This document shows, piece after piece, positions 6,492 to 22,791 of a stretch of 64,000 nt of DNA; position 1 is the stretch's first letter, and every line of letters begins with the position of its first letter. Made by a program: the position numbers and the translations under genes. This stretch comes from Peribacillus frigoritolerans. GTDB taxonomy: Bacteria > Bacillota > Bacilli > Bacillales > DSM-1321. Location: assembly GCF_040250305.1 (NCBI RefSeq), contig NZ_CP158190.1, positions 1,706,001-1,770,000 on the forward strand. Reading direction: 5' to 3'. The notes beneath the pieces are model-generated. The model was given only the letters and a program-made list of their open reading frames with translations. It ran no database searches and was not told the DNA's origin.

Positions 6492-9260
6492 ATGGAATAC
6501 AAAGATACCTTATTGATGCCTAAAACTGAATTTCCAATGCGGGGGAATTTACCGAAACGTGAACCGGAAATCCAAGAAAAATGGAAAGAAATGAACATCT
6601 ATAAAAAAGTGCAAGAACAAACGGAAGGACGTCCTTTATTCATTTTGCATGATGGACCTCCATATGCCAACGGCGATATCCATATGGGCCATGCAATGAA
6701 TAAGGTTTTAAAGGATTTCATTGTCCGATTTAAATCGATGAGCGGTTTTCAAGCACCGTATGTACCTGGCTGGGATACGCATGGGCTTCCAATCGAAACG
6801 GCATTGACGAAAAAAGGCGTGAAACGGAAAGAAATGAGCGTTGCCGAATTCAGAAAGCTTTGTGAAGAGTATGCTTATGGTCAGATTGACAATCAACGTG
6901 AGCAGTTTAAGAGAATAGGGGTCCGTGGTGATTGGGAAAATCCTTATATCACATTAAAGCCTGAATATGAAGCACAGCAAATCAAGGTATTCGGTGAAAT
7001 GGCGAAAAAAGGCTACATTTATAAAGGGAAAAAACCTGTTTACTGGTCCCCATCAAGTGAATCAGCGCTAGCCGAAGCTGAAATTGAATATCAAGACAAA
7101 CGCTCTGCGTCGATCTATGTTGCTTTTGAAGTCACTGATGGCAAAGGCGTAATCGATGAAGGCGTCAAAATCATCATCTGGACGACAACTCCATGGACGA
7201 TTCCTGCCAATCTTGGTATATCATTGCATCCGCAATTAAATTACGTAGTAGTGGCTGTCGAAAATGAAAAATTCTTACTTGCTGAGGCACTGCTTGAATC
7301 GGTAACGGAAACATTAGGGTGGGAAAACCCGTCTATCGAAAAAACGGTAAAAGGTAGCGAGTTGGACCGTGCTGTTGCCAAACATCCTCTTTATGACCGC
7401 GAATCTTTAGTGATGTTAGGTGAGCACGTAACGACTGAAGCTGGAACGGGCTGTGTTCATACGGCGCCTGGCCATGGTGAAGATGACTTTATCATTGGGC
7501 AAAAATATGGCTTGGACGTACTTTGTCCTGTAGATGAAAAAGGAGTCATGACGGAAGAGGCAGGGGAGTTTGCCGGATTATTTTATGATCAAGCGAATAA
7601 ACCAATTACCGAAAAATTAACTGAAGCAGGCGCGTTATTGAACTTGACGTTCATTACGCACTCTTACCCACATGACTGGCGGACGAAGAAGCCGACGATC
7701 TTCCGTGCAACAGCACAATGGTTCGCGTCAATCAAAGACTTCCGCAGTGAGCTTCTGGAAGCGATTGAAGAAACCAAATGGGTACCGGCTTGGGGCGAAA
7801 CTCGCCTATTCAATATGGTCCGTGACCGCGGGGATTGGTGTATTTCCCGCCAACGCGCTTGGGGCGTGCCAATTCCAGTGTTTTATGCAGAAAATGGCGA
7901 GCCGATCATTACGGATGAAACCATCGACCATATTTCAAACCTATTCCGTGAACACGGTTCAAACATCTGGTTTGAGCGTGAAGCGAAAGAACTTCTGCCT
8001 GAAGGCTATACACATGAAGGCAGCCCGAATGGTATCTTCACGAAAGAAACGGATATCATGGACGTATGGTTCGATTCCGGTTCTTCCCATCAAGCGGTAC
8101 TTGAAGAAAGAGACGACTTGCAGCGTCCTGCTGACCTTTATTTAGAAGGTTCCGATCAATATCGCGGCTGGTTTAACTCATCACTTTCAACAAGTGTTGC
8201 GGTTACAGGCAAAGCGCCATATAAAGGTGTACTTAGCCACGGGTTCGCATTGGATGGCGAAGGCCGTAAAATGAGTAAGTCGATTGGGAACGTTGTGTTG
8301 CCATCCAAGGTCATGAACCAACTTGGAGCAGATATCTTACGCCTTTGGGTAGCTTCGGTGGATTACCAATCGGATGTCAGGGTTTCCGATCCTATTTTAA
8401 AACAAGTTTCGGAAGTTTACCGTAAAATCCGTAATACATTCCGCTTCTTGTTAGGGAACTTGGATGGATTCAATCCAAAAACCGATAAAGTGGCAGTTCA
8501 AGAATTGCCTGAAGTCGATCGATACATGCTGGTTAAATTGAATAAACTGATCAAACAGTCGAAGCTAAGTTATGAAAATTATGAGTTTGCTACAATTTAT
8601 AATATGGTCAATAATTTCTGTACACAGGATTTAAGTTCGTTCTACCTCGATTATGCAAAAGACATTCTTTATTGTGAAGCGCCAAATGGTAAGGAGCGTT
8701 TGGCCATTCAAACGGTCCTTTACGAGTCATTGGTCAGCTTAACGAAATTGGTGTCACCGATCCTTTCTCATACAGCTGATGAAGTATGGGCGTTCATTCC
8801 GGGTGTAACGGAAGAAAGTGTACAGTTGACATTGATGCCTGAAGAAATTTCAATTGATGATGCTGAAGTCATTGAAGAAAAATGGACGGCGTTCATGGAT
8901 GTCCGTGATAATGTTCTGAAAGCATTAGAAGAAGCCCGTAACCAGAAGGTCATTGGAAAATCACTGAACGCTAAAGTGATGGTCTATGTTAATGAAGAAA
9001 CGAAGAACCTGCTTGATGGCATCAAGGAAAGCTTTGAACAGCTATTCATCGTATCTGAATTCGAAATCGCTGGCGATGTGGCAAGTGCCCCAGCAGAAGC
9101 GGTTAAACTTGAGGATATAGCGATCCTTGTTACAAAAGCAGAAGGTGAAACGTGTGAACGTTGCTGGAATGTTTCGAAGGAAGTAGGTCAAGTGGAAGAA
9201 CATCCAACACTTTGCCCGCGTTGTGCTACAGTCGTGAAAGAGCATTACGTGAATCAATAA
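6492..9260 (+). CDS. ileS: Isoleucyl-tRNA synthetase
   Basis: This class I aminoacyl-tRNA synthetase charges tRNA-Ile. The 922-residue protein has the HIGH-type motif HMGH (residues 64-67), the KMSKS motif (residues 593-597) and a C-terminal zinc site made of Cys888, Cys891, Cys908 and Cys911 (CERCW and CPRC). The editing (CP1) domain lies between, with [10 protein letters not shown] and the [13 protein letters not shown] segment. The start is taken as ATG 6492, eight bases after GGAGG (6479-6483), which gives the family N-terminus [16 protein letters not shown] 6489 is one codon earlier, and ATG 6456 would add 12 foreign residues. Expression is under the T-box leader, and a strong terminator follows. 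Confidence 0.98.
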   Translation: MEYKDTLLMPKTEFPMRGNLPKREPEIQEKWKEMNIYKKVQEQTEGRPLFILHDGPPYANGDIHMGHAMNKVLKDFIVRFKSMSGFQAPYVPGWDTHGLPIETALTKKGVKRKEMSVAEFRKLCEEYAYGQIDNQREQFKRIGVRGDWENPYITLKPEYEAQQIKVFGEMAKKGYIYKGKKPVYWSPSSESALAEAEIEYQDKRSASIYVAFEVTDGKGVIDEGVKIIIWTTTPWTIPANLGISLHPQLNYVVVAVENEKFLLAEALLESVTETLGWENPSIEKTVKGSELDRAVAKHPLYDRESLVMLGEHVTTEAGTGCVHTAPGHGEDDFIIGQKYGLDVLCPVDEKGVMTEEAGEFAGLFYDQANKPITEKLTEAGALLNLTFITHSYPHDWRTKKPTIFRATAQWFASIKDFRSELLEAIEETKWVPAWGETRLFNMVRDRGDWCISRQRAWGVPIPVFYAENGEPIITDETIDHISNLFREHGSNIWFEREAKELLPEGYTHEGSPNGIFTKETDIMDVWFDSGSSHQAVLEERDDLQRPADLYLEGSDQYRGWFNSSLSTSVAVTGKAPYKGVLSHGFALDGEGRKMSKSIGNVVLPSKVMNQLGADILRLWVASVDYQSDVRVSDPILKQVSEVYRKIRNTFRFLLGNLDGFNPKTDKVAVQELPEVDRYMLVKLNKLIKQSKLSYENYEFATIYNMVNNFCTQDLSSFYLDYAKDILYCEAPNGKERLAIQTVLYESLVSLTKLVSPILSHTADEVWAFIPGVTEESVQLTLMPEEISIDDAEVIEEKWTAFMDVRDNVLKALEEARNQKVIGKSLNAKVMVYVNEETKNLLDGIKESFEQLFIVSEFEIAGDVASAPAEAVKLEDIAILVTKAEGETCERCWNVSKEVGQVEEHPTLCPRCATVVKEHYVNQ

Positions 9261-9273
9261 TTCAAAAAAGGAA

Positions 9274-9306
9274 AGCCGGTCCCTTTATGAAGGGCCCGGC
9301 TTTTTT
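9274..9306 (+). terminator. Intrinsic terminator after ileS
   Basis: AGCCGGTCCCTT (9274-9285) pairs with AAGGGCCCGGCT (9290-9301) across a 4-base loop, followed directly by TTTTTT. This is a textbook intrinsic terminator. The ylyA gene that lies between ileS and lspA in B. subtilis is absent here. Confidence 0.93.
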
Positions 9307-9409
9307 GTGTAAAACCCCCAGAGGGAATTGCCTTTATCCAATCTCCACTATATTCTTCAAGTACCGACAGCAGATTCTGTTTTTCGGATTAGTCATTATT
9401 TCTAGTTTA

Positions 9410-9418
9410 TGCTACAAT
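9410..9418 (+). promoter_or_regulatory. Extended -10 promoter candidate for lspA
   Basis: TGC followed by TACAAT (9413-9418) is an extended -10 element 37 bases upstream of the lspA start. No good -35 is present, which an extended -10 can tolerate. The preceding terminator at 9274-9306 makes a separate promoter for lspA likely. Confidence 0.55.
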
Positions 9419-9455
9419 TCAAAAGTGAAGATTTGATTAGTTTGGGGGAAAAAAT

Positions 9456-9926
9456 GTGTTTTATTATTTGATTGCCCTTTTGGTCATAGCTCTCGATCAG
9501 CTGACAAAATGGATGATTGTGAAAAAAATGGAGTACGGAGAAAGCATTGAAATTATTGAAAACCTTCTATATATCACCTCGCATCGAAATCGTGGGGCAG
9601 CATGGGGAATTCTACAAGGTCAAATGTGGTTTTTCTACATCATCACCATCGCTGTCATTATTGGACTTGTCTATTATATTCAGAAAATGGCGAAGGAAAG
9701 CGTTTTGCTTGGAGCTGCACTTGGTCTCATGCTAGGCGGTGCGATTGGTAATTTCATCGATCGTGTTGTTCGTCAGGAAGTGGTGGATTTCGTTCATACC
9801 TATATTTTCAGCTACAGTTTCCCGGTATTCAATGTTGCTGATGCTGCGCTTTCAATTGGTGTCGGACTGCTCGTGATTCATATGTTTTTAGAAGAAAAAA
9901 ACGCTAAGGAGAAAGATAATGGATAA
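9456..9926 (+). CDS. lspA: Lipoprotein signal peptidase (signal peptidase II)
   Basis: LspA is an integral membrane aspartic protease that removes the signal peptide of diacylglyceryl-modified prolipoproteins. The 156-residue product has four hydrophobic segments and both catalytic aspartates, Asp102 in GNFIDR and Asp129 in FNVADAAL. The [11 protein letters not shown] segment is also diagnostic. The start is GTG 9456 after GGGGGA (9444-9449). The ATG two bases earlier is out of frame. The last 8 bases overlap the next gene. Confidence 0.97.
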   Translation: MFYYLIALLVIALDQLTKWMIVKKMEYGESIEIIENLLYITSHRNRGAAWGILQGQMWFFYIITIAVIIGLVYYIQKMAKESVLLGAALGLMLGGAIGNFIDRVVRQEVVDFVHTYIFSYSFPVFNVADAALSIGVGLLVIHMFLEEKNAKEKDNG

Positions 9927-10836
9927 AAGGTTATACAGCATCGATGAAACACTAAAAGGAGTCAGGATTGATAAGGCTCTTTCCACTTTGAATGAGGAAT
10001 GGTCACGTACTCAGGTCCAGCAATGGATTAAGGATGATCATGTTTTGGTAAACGGCACGGCGATAAAGACGAATTACAAAGCTGTTCCTGGCGATACAAT
10101 CGAAGTGACGATTCCGGATCTTGAGGAATTGGATGCGGTAGCAGAGGAAATGGATTTGGATATCTATTATGAAGATGCAGATGTACTTGTGGTTAATAAA
10201 CCGAGCGGTATGGTCGTCCATCCGGCACCTGGACATGTATCCGGCACGCTTGTAAATGGATTGATGGCTCACTGCAAGGATCTTTCTGGAATCAACGGTG
10301 TCATGCGGCCTGGAATCGTCCATCGAATCGATAAAGATACATCAGGTCTATTGATGGTTGCCAAAAATGATATGGCACACGAAAAGCTGGTCCAGCAGCT
10401 TGTTGACAAAACGGTTACCCGTAAGTATCAAGCTGTAGTTCATGGTGTGATCCCACATGACTTCGGAACGATCGATGCACCGATCGGCCGCGATAAAAAA
10501 GATCGCCAAAGCATGACTGTCACAGATTCGAATGCCAAAAATGCTGTCACGCATTTCCGGGTCATCGAACGCTTCAAGGATTTCACTTTAGTGGAATGCC
10601 AGCTTGAAACAGGAAGGACACATCAAATTCGTGTTCATATGAAATACATTGGCTTCCCGCTAGCGGGTGATCCGAAATACGGTCCGAAAAAGACCCTGAA
10701 ATTAGATGGACAAGCATTGCACGCCGGTCTTCTAGGTTTCATTCATCCTCGTACAAATGAGTATATGGAATTCGAAGCTCCGATTCCGGAAGAGTTTGAA
10801 AATCTAATTAATCAATTGCGTAGAAGTAAGGATTGA
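9919..10836 (+). CDS. ylyB: RluA/RluD family ribosomal large subunit pseudouridine synthase (YlyB)
   Basis: The 305-residue protein starts with an S4 RNA-binding domain (about residues 12-75) and continues with the pseudouridine synthase domain. The catalytic Asp138 lies in [10 protein letters not shown], and downstream motifs include [12 protein letters not shown] and [10 protein letters not shown]. The domain order matches RluD-type enzymes, which modify helix 69 of 23S rRNA in other bacteria; the exact target here is inferred only. The gene overlaps lspA by 8 bases, and its stop codon (10834-10836) lies inside the -35 hexamer of the pyr promoter. Confidence 0.95.
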   Translation: MDKRLYSIDETLKGVRIDKALSTLNEEWSRTQVQQWIKDDHVLVNGTAIKTNYKAVPGDTIEVTIPDLEELDAVAEEMDLDIYYEDADVLVVNKPSGMVVHPAPGHVSGTLVNGLMAHCKDLSGINGVMRPGIVHRIDKDTSGLLMVAKNDMAHEKLVQQLVDKTVTRKYQAVVHGVIPHDFGTIDAPIGRDKKDRQSMTVTDSNAKNAVTHFRVIERFKDFTLVECQLETGRTHQIRVHMKYIGFPLAGDPKYGPKKTLKLDGQALHAGLLGFIHPRTNEYMEFEAPIPEEFENLINQLRRSKD

Positions 10837-10861
10837 CAAATTCGTTTTTCTGATATATTAT
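10833..10861 (+). promoter_or_regulatory. Sigma-A-type promoter of the pyr operon
   Basis: A perfect -35 TTGACA (10833-10838) is followed 17 bases later by TATTAT (10856-10861). Alternative -10 boxes in the same AT-rich tract (TATATT, TATAAT) have poorer spacing. The -35 overlaps the ylyB stop codon. Transcription should start near 10868 and run into the first PyrR attenuator. Confidence 0.85.
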
Positions 10862-10880
10862 AATAACAACTTAATAAGAA

Positions 10881-11575
<695 letters not shown>

Positions 11576-11598
11576 ACAACATGAAAATTTCATATTAC

Positions 11599-11714
11599 CC
11601 TTTTAAAGACAGTCCAGAGAGGCTGGCAAAGGGGAGTCAATCGGGAGAGCTATGCTTATGCATAGGCATTCGCCTTCTGAGAAACCCTCTTTGTATACTG
11701 CAAAGAGGGTTTTT
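11599..11714 (+). promoter_or_regulatory. PyrR-dependent attenuator 2 (pyrR-pyrP)
   Basis: The PyrR-binding core CAGTCCAGAGAGGCTG is at 11610-11625, the canonical form. The terminator consists of AAACCCTCTTTG (11682-11693) and CAAAGAGGGTTT (11701-11712) with a T-run to 11714. It lies in the 176-base gap between pyrR and pyrP, the same place as in B. subtilis. Confidence 0.95.
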
Positions 11715-11751
11715 GCAGTTTTGATGGAATTTTCATGAGGGGGATACGGAA

Positions 11752-13041
11752 ATGGAAGAAACAAAAAGGGATATCGTACTGGATGTCGAGGACGTACCAA
11801 AGGCTGGCCAGTGGATTACGTTAAGCATCCAGCATTTGTTCGCCATGTTCGGTGCAACGGTGCTGGTGCCATTCTTGGTAGGGTTAAGCCCGGCGGTAGC
11901 GTTGGTTTCAAGCGGGTTGGGCACACTTTCATACTTATTGATAACCAAAGGTCAGATACCAGCTTATCTCGGGTCATCTTTCGCTTTCATTACGCCAATC
12001 ATCGCTGCAAAGGCATTAGGTGGTCCGGAGGCGGCCATGATCGGCTGTTTTGCAGCAGGGTTCATATATGGGATAGTAGCATTGATTATCCAAAAAGTCG
12101 GATTGCGCTGGTTAATGAATATACTTCCTCCGGTTGTGGTAGGCCCGGTCATCATCGTAATCGGATTGAGCCTTGCTGGAACGGCCGTGGACATGGCAAT
12201 GTATGATCCTCAAGATAAATACAGCGTCACATATATAGTTATAGCGCTGATCACTTTAGCGGTAACCATCATCTGTAACGTGTTCTTTAAAGGATTCATT
12301 AACTTAATCCCGATTTTAATGGGAATCATAGTGGGCTACGCCTGTTCGGCTGTTGCAGGAATAATAGATTATGAACCGATCAAGTCAGCACAATGGTGGG
12401 AAATGCCTGACTTCATGTTGCCATATGTAACCTATACACCGACCTTCTCATGGGAGGTCATTGCCATCATGGTACCCGTCGCCATCGTAACTTTATCAGA
12501 ACATATTGGTCACCAGATGGTGCTGAGCAAAGTAGTCGGCAGAAACTTTTTGGAAAAGCCCGGTTTGCATCGCTCGATTTTAGGAGATGGAGCAGGAATC
12601 ATGATTGGTTCCTTCATCGGTGGTCCGCCGCTGACATCATATGGTGAAAATATTGGGGTCCTGACGATGACAAAGGCGTACAGTGTGTATATCATCGGCG
12701 GGGCAGCATTGACTGCAATCATCTTTGGCTTTAACGGTAAGATTTCAGCAGTAATCAGCTCGATACCCAGCGCGGTGATGGGCGGCATTTCCATCTTGCT
12801 CTTCGGTATCATCGCATCAAGCGGATTAAGGATGCTGATTGATAACAAGGTCGATTTTGACAAGAAAAGAAACCTGATGATAGCTTCAGTCATCCTGGTG
12901 TTAGGAATCGGAGGAGCGTTCGTACAACTATCGGAAACGGTTTCGCTTTCCGGAATGGCACTTTCAGCCATCGTCGGAATCCTTCTTAACTTGATTCTTC
13001 CGGACCGGGAAAAAATATCCGGAAATATATTTGAAAAATAA
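11752..13041 (+). CDS. pyrP: Uracil permease
   Basis: PyrP is a proton-coupled uracil importer of the nucleobase/ascorbate transporter (NCS2) family. The 429-residue protein is hydrophobic throughout, with about 12-14 membrane segments. The family marks are QHLFAMFGATVLVP near the start, GSSFAFITP, the ALSEH-type signature (here TLSEHIGHQMVL), and GGPPLTSYGENIGV in the substrate region. It is framed by attenuators 2 and 3, so uptake and synthesis of UMP are regulated together. Confidence 0.96.
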   Translation: MEETKRDIVLDVEDVPKAGQWITLSIQHLFAMFGATVLVPFLVGLSPAVALVSSGLGTLSYLLITKGQIPAYLGSSFAFITPIIAAKALGGPEAAMIGCFAAGFIYGIVALIIQKVGLRWLMNILPPVVVGPVIIVIGLSLAGTAVDMAMYDPQDKYSVTYIVIALITLAVTIICNVFFKGFINLIPILMGIIVGYACSAVAGIIDYEPIKSAQWWEMPDFMLPYVTYTPTFSWEVIAIMVPVAIVTLSEHIGHQMVLSKVVGRNFLEKPGLHRSILGDGAGIMIGSFIGGPPLTSYGENIGVLTMTKAYSVYIIGGAALTAIIFGFNGKISAVISSIPSAVMGGISILLFGIIASSGLRMLIDNKVDFDKKRNLMIASVILVLGIGGAFVQLSETVSLSGMALSAIVGILLNLILPDREKISGNIFEK

Positions 13042-13064
13042 GATACTGCATCAAAAAAATAAAT

Positions 13065-15420
<2,356 letters not shown>

Positions 15421-15424
<4 letters not shown>

Positions 15425-16527
15425 AAAGACAGCTAATTTTAGAAGATGGGACAGTATTCCTTGGGGAAGCATTTGGAGGGGACGTAGAAAAAATAGGTGA
15501 AGTCGTTTTTAACACAGGAATGACGGGATACCAAGAGATTCTATCCGATCCATCGTATTGCGGTCAAATCGTTACACTTACGTATCCATTAATCGGGAAC
15601 TACGGGATAAACCGGGATGACTTTGAATCCATCAATCCAGCCATAGCAGGATTCGTCGTTAAGGAAACAGCAGAACTTCCTTCCAACTGGCGAAACCAAT
15701 TATCACTAGATGAATATCTGAAAATGAAGAACATACCTGGAATAAGCGGAATAGATACGAGAAAGCTGACAAGAATCATCAGGAAATCAGGTGCACTTAA
15801 AGGGGCGCTTTGCAATATCAATAAAGATGCAAATGAAGTGGTTTCCCAATTGAAAGCAACGGTGATTCCTTCTAATCAGGTAAAACAGGTTTCAACAAAA
15901 GCACCTTATTCCAGCCCGGGCAGAGGCCCGCGGGTAGTTCTTGTAGACTACGGCATGAAGCACGGGATTTTACGTGAGTTGACGAAGCGCGGCTGTGATG
16001 TCGTGGTTGTGCCTTATAACGTCACGGCCGAAGAAGTGATGCAATATCATCCGGATGGCGTGATGCTTTCAAACGGTCCTGGAGATCCGAAAAGTGTTCA
16101 TGAGACGCTCGAAATGATCCGTACAATCCAAACGCAAGTGCCGTTATTCGGAATCTGTTTAGGACATCAATTATTCGCACTTGCAAACGGGGCGGATACA
16201 GCAAAATTAAAATTCGGCCATCGAGGTTCGAATCATCCGGTTAGGGACCTTCGTACCGGAAAAGTATCCATCACATCTCAAAATCATGGATATACAGTTG
16301 AAGAGCTTTCCATAGAAAGTACAGATCTTATTGTGACACATACAGCATTGAATGACGATACGATTGAAGGTCTGCGCCATAAAAAGTATCCGGCTTTCAC
16401 CGTACAATATCACCCGGAAGCATCACCAGGTCCGGAAGATGCCAACTACTTATTCAATGAATTCTTACCAATGATTGAAGCTGCAACCAACAAGGGGGAA
16501 AAAACATGCCAAAACGCACTGATATAA
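15421..16527 (+). CDS. pyrAA: Carbamoyl-phosphate synthase, pyrimidine-specific, small (glutaminase) subunit
   Basis: This 368-residue subunit hydrolyses glutamine and passes ammonia to PyrAB. The N-terminal domain begins with [18 protein letters not shown]. The class I amidotransferase domain follows, with the catalytic cysteine in [10 protein letters not shown] and the histidine-glutamate pair in [14 protein letters not shown] 15421 overlaps the pyrC stop as ATGA. It overlaps the large subunit by 22 bases, an arrangement that favours 1:1 synthesis. Confidence 0.97.
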
Positions 16528-19500
16528 AAAGCATCCTAGTAATTGGTTCCGGTCCGATCGTCATCGGACAGGCCGCCGAGTTCGATTATGCAGGAACCCA
16601 AGCGTGTATAGCCTTAAAAGAAGAAGGTTATCGAGTGATCCTGATTAACTCTAACCCTGCTACAATCATGACAGACACTGAAATGGCTGACGCGGTTTAT
16701 ATCGAACCGATCACATTGGAATTTGTCAGCAAAATCATTCGTAAAGAGCGCCCGGATGCACTGTTACCTACCTTGGGCGGACAGACTGGCTTGAACATGG
16801 CCGTTGAGCTTGCCGAATCAGGAATCCTGGAGGAATGCAATGTCCAGATTCTTGGTACCAAACTTTCGGCTATCCAACAAGCGGAAGACCGTGACCTTTT
16901 CCGTACGCTAATGAACGATCTTGGGGAACCAGTGCCTGACAGCGACATTATTCATAACTTGGAAGAAGCTTATACATTCGTTGAACGAGTCGGCTATCCG
17001 GTCATTGTTCGTCCAGCCTTCACGCTTGGCGGAACAGGCGGTGGGATTTGTGATAACGAAGAGCAGCTTATCGAGATCGTTGAGGGTGGCCTGAAAAGCA
17101 GTCCGGTTCACCAATGTCTGCTTGAGAAGAGCATTGCCGGTTTCAAAGAAGTGGAATATGAAGTGATGCGTGATTCCAATGATAATGCAATAGTCGTTTG
17201 TAATATGGAAAACTTCGATCCTGTCGGTGTCCATACAGGCGATTCAATAGTTGCGGCACCAAGCCAAACATTAAGTGACAGAGAGTATCAAATGCTTCGA
17301 AATACGTCTTTGAAGATTATCCGGGCCTTGAAAATTGAAGGTGGATGTAATGTTCAGCTTGCGCTAGACCCAAACAGCTATCAATATTATGTCATTGAAG
17401 TGAACCCAAGGGTCAGCCGTTCTTCGGCACTTGCTTCAAAAGCTACTGGGTATCCAATTGCAAAGCTAGCAGCAAAGATAGCCGTTGGTTTGACGCTAGA
17501 TGAAATGATGAACCCTGTCACAGGCAAAACCTATGCCAGCTTTGAACCGGCACTGGACTATGTCGTTACGAAAATTCCGCGCTGGCCTTTCGATAAGTTC
17601 GAAAGCGCCAACCGTAGACTTGGGACCCAAATGAAGGCGACCGGAGAAGTCATGGCAATTGGCCGTACATTCGAGGAATCCATCTTAAAAGCTGTCCGTT
17701 CCCTTGAAGCGGGTATATACCATCTTAACTTGAATGACGAGTTTGAGGATGAAAAAATAGAGAAACGGATCCGAAAAGCCGGAGATGAACGGTTATTCTA
17801 TATCGGTGAAGCTATAAGAAGGGGCAAAACGATCGAAACCATTCATGAATGGAGCCAGATCGATTTATTCTTCTTGCATAAGTTGAAAAAGATAATCGAC
17901 TTTGAAAAGCAGCTTAAAGAACATTCATTTGATTGTGAAGTATTGCAAAAGGCTAAAGAACTAGGGTTTTCTGACAAAACGATCGCGGAAATATGGGAAG
18001 TTCCCGAAATTGACGTCTATGAGTACCGGAAACAGCAAGGAATCATCCCTGTTTACAAAATGGTTGATACATGTGCTGCCGAATTCGAATCGGAAACACC
18101 GTATTTTTATGGGACATATGAAGATGAGAATGAATCCATCGTTACCGACAAGAAAAGTGTCATTGTTCTGGGATCAGGTCCAATTCGGATCGGGCAAGGA
18201 GTAGAGTTTGATTATGCGACCGTACATTCGGTATGGGCCATTAAAGAAGCGGGATATGAAGCGATCATCATCAACAACAATCCCGAAACAGTTTCGACGG
18301 ATTTCAGTATCTCCGACAAACTTTATTTCGAACCATTGACTATTGAAGATGTCATGCATGTCATCGATTTGGAAAAACCGGAAGGGGTCATCGTCCAGTT
18401 TGGCGGACAGACAGCAATCAACCTTGCAGATGGACTAGTTGAAAGAGGAGTGAAAATCCTAGGTACTTCACTTGAAGACCTGGATAGGGCGGAAAATCGC
18501 AATAAATTTGAAAAAGCACTTAAGGATTTAGGCATTCCGCAGCCAAAGGGTAAAACCGCAACATCGGTTGATGAAGCGATCGTCATCGCTGAAGATATTG
18601 GTTACCCTGTTTTAGTAAGGCCATCGTATGTTCTCGGAGGAAGAGCGATGGAAATCGTCTATAAACAAGAAGAATTGCTGCATTACATGAAAAATGCCGT
18701 GAAAATAAATCCGGACCATCCTGTCCTGATAGACCGCTACTTAACGGGTAAGGAAATCGAAGTCGATGGTATTTCCGATGGTGAAACGGTCGTTATCCCT
18801 GGAATCATGGAGCATATCGAACGTGCCGGCGTCCATTCAGGTGATTCGATTGCAGTTTATCCGCCGCAAAATTTAACGGAAAAACAAAAAGAAGTAATCA
18901 TCGACTATACGACCCGATTGGCAAAAGGATTGAATATAATTGGTCTTTTGAACATTCAATATGTCATCAGCAACGAAGAAGTGTATGTAATTGAAGTAAA
19001 TCCACGTTCGAGCCGGACCGTTCCATTCTTAAGTAAAATTACGAATGTGCCGATGGCTAACTTAGCCACGAAGGTCATCTTGGGCCACACACTAGAAAGC
19101 CAAGGTTACAAATCTGGGTTAGTGCCAGAACAAACTGGGGTCTTTGTGAAAGTTCCGGTCTTCTCTTTTGCAAAATTAAGAGGCGTGGACATTTCTCTCG
19201 GACCTGAAATGAAATCGACTGGTGAAGTAATGGGGAAAGATAGCACCCTTGAAAAGGCTTTATATAAAGGATTGGTTGCTTCCGGCTTCAAAATTAAGGG
19301 GCATGGTTCGGTGTTATTGACGATATCGGATAAAGATAAGCAAGAAGCGCTACTTTTAGCAAGACGTTTCCACAATATCGGTTTCAAGCTGATAGCCACC
19401 AGCGGAACTGCGGCCCTATTGCAGCAATCGGGCATCCCGACTGCGATTGTCGGTAAAATTGGCGAAGAAGGTACAAACCTGCTGGATGTTATCCGGAACG

Positions 19501-19708
19501 GGGAAGCGCAATTTGTCATAAATACTTTGACAAAAGGCAAGCAGCCGGCCCGGGATGGTTTCAGAATCCGACGTGAATCGGTTGAAAATGGAGTGACATG
19601 CTTAACATCACTTGATACGGCAGAAGCTATTTTAAGAGTGATAGAATCCATGACCTTCTCGGCAGAAGCAATGGGAAAAACGGAAAAAAGTCGTGAGGTG
19701 AGCTATAT

Positions 19709-19712
<4 letters not shown>
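16506..19712 (+). CDS. pyrAB: Carbamoyl-phosphate synthase, pyrimidine-specific, large subunit
   Basis: The 1068-residue subunit makes carbamoyl phosphate from bicarbonate, ammonia and two ATP. It has the expected internal duplication. Each half begins with a GSGP(I)xIGQ-type motif ([17 protein letters not shown] near residue 13 and [16 protein letters not shown] near residue 556) and contains an ATP-grasp domain ([12 protein letters not shown] and [12 protein letters not shown]). The final 130 residues form the MGS-like allosteric domain, where UMP and PRPP act in this family. It overlaps pyrAA by 22 and pyrK by 4 bases. Confidence 0.98.
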
Positions 19713-22107
<2,395 letters not shown>

Positions 22108-22114
<7 letters not shown>

Positions 22115-22743
22115 ATAATAAGATAGCTGAACATCTTTTGGAAATAAAAGCAGTGTACCTACAGCCGAATGACCCATTTACTTGGGCATCTGGAATTCAA
22201 TCACCCATTTATTGTGACAACCGCTTAACCCTTTCATACCCAGAGGTTCGCAATGAAATAGCGGAAGGATTGAAAGGATTGATTGAACAGCACTTCCCTG
22301 AGGCTGAACTGATTGCAGGCACAGCAACTGCCGGCATTCCGCATGCAGCTTGGGTGAGTGAAAAATTAAATGCACCGATGTGCTATGTTCGATCCAAAGC
22401 CAAGGAGCACGGAAAGGGCAATCAAATCGAAGGCCGCGCCGTTCCAGGACAAAAAGTGGTGGTTGTGGAAGACTTGATTTCAACCGGCGGAAGTGTAATT
22501 ACTGCTGTTAACGCGCTGAAGGAAGCAGGATGTGATGTTCTAGGAGTCGTTTCGATCTTTACTTATGAATTGGAAAAGGGAAAAGAAAAATTCGATGCTG
22601 AGGGCATTATTAACCATTCGTTGAGTGACTACTCGACTTTAATAAAAGTCGCTAATGAAAAAGGGTACATCACGGAAGATGAATTGGAAAAGCTAAAAAA
22701 ATGGCGGGAGAATCCTGCTGATACAGCTTGGATTTCAGCATGA
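22108..22743 (+). CDS. pyrE: Orotate phosphoribosyltransferase
   Basis: PyrE joins orotate with PRPP to form OMP. The 211-residue protein has [16 protein letters not shown], the flexible loop [11 protein letters not shown] and the PRPP motif [16 protein letters not shown] 22108 follows GGGAGGGA at 22094-22102. It is the last gene of the pyr operon and is followed by a strong hairpin shared with the oncoming rqcH transcript. Confidence 0.97.
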
Positions 22744-22747
22744 AAAT

Positions 22748-22791
22748 AGAGGTGGCCCAATCACGGAGGATTGGGCCGCCTCTATTTTTTT
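22748..22791. terminator. Bidirectional terminator between pyrE and rqcH
   Basis: AGAGGTGGCCCAATC (22748-22762) pairs with GATTGGGCCGCCTCT (22769-22783), 15 base pairs with one wobble. A T-run at 22785-22791 follows on the plus strand and AAAA precedes on the left, so it can also end the minus-strand rqcH transcript. The T-run overlaps the rqcH stop codon. Confidence 0.92.

Noticed and set aside
7672..8145. Open frame of 157 codons on the plus strand inside ileS
   Set aside because: It lies fully within the ileS coding region in another frame, has no ribosome binding site and a composition that mirrors ileS codons.
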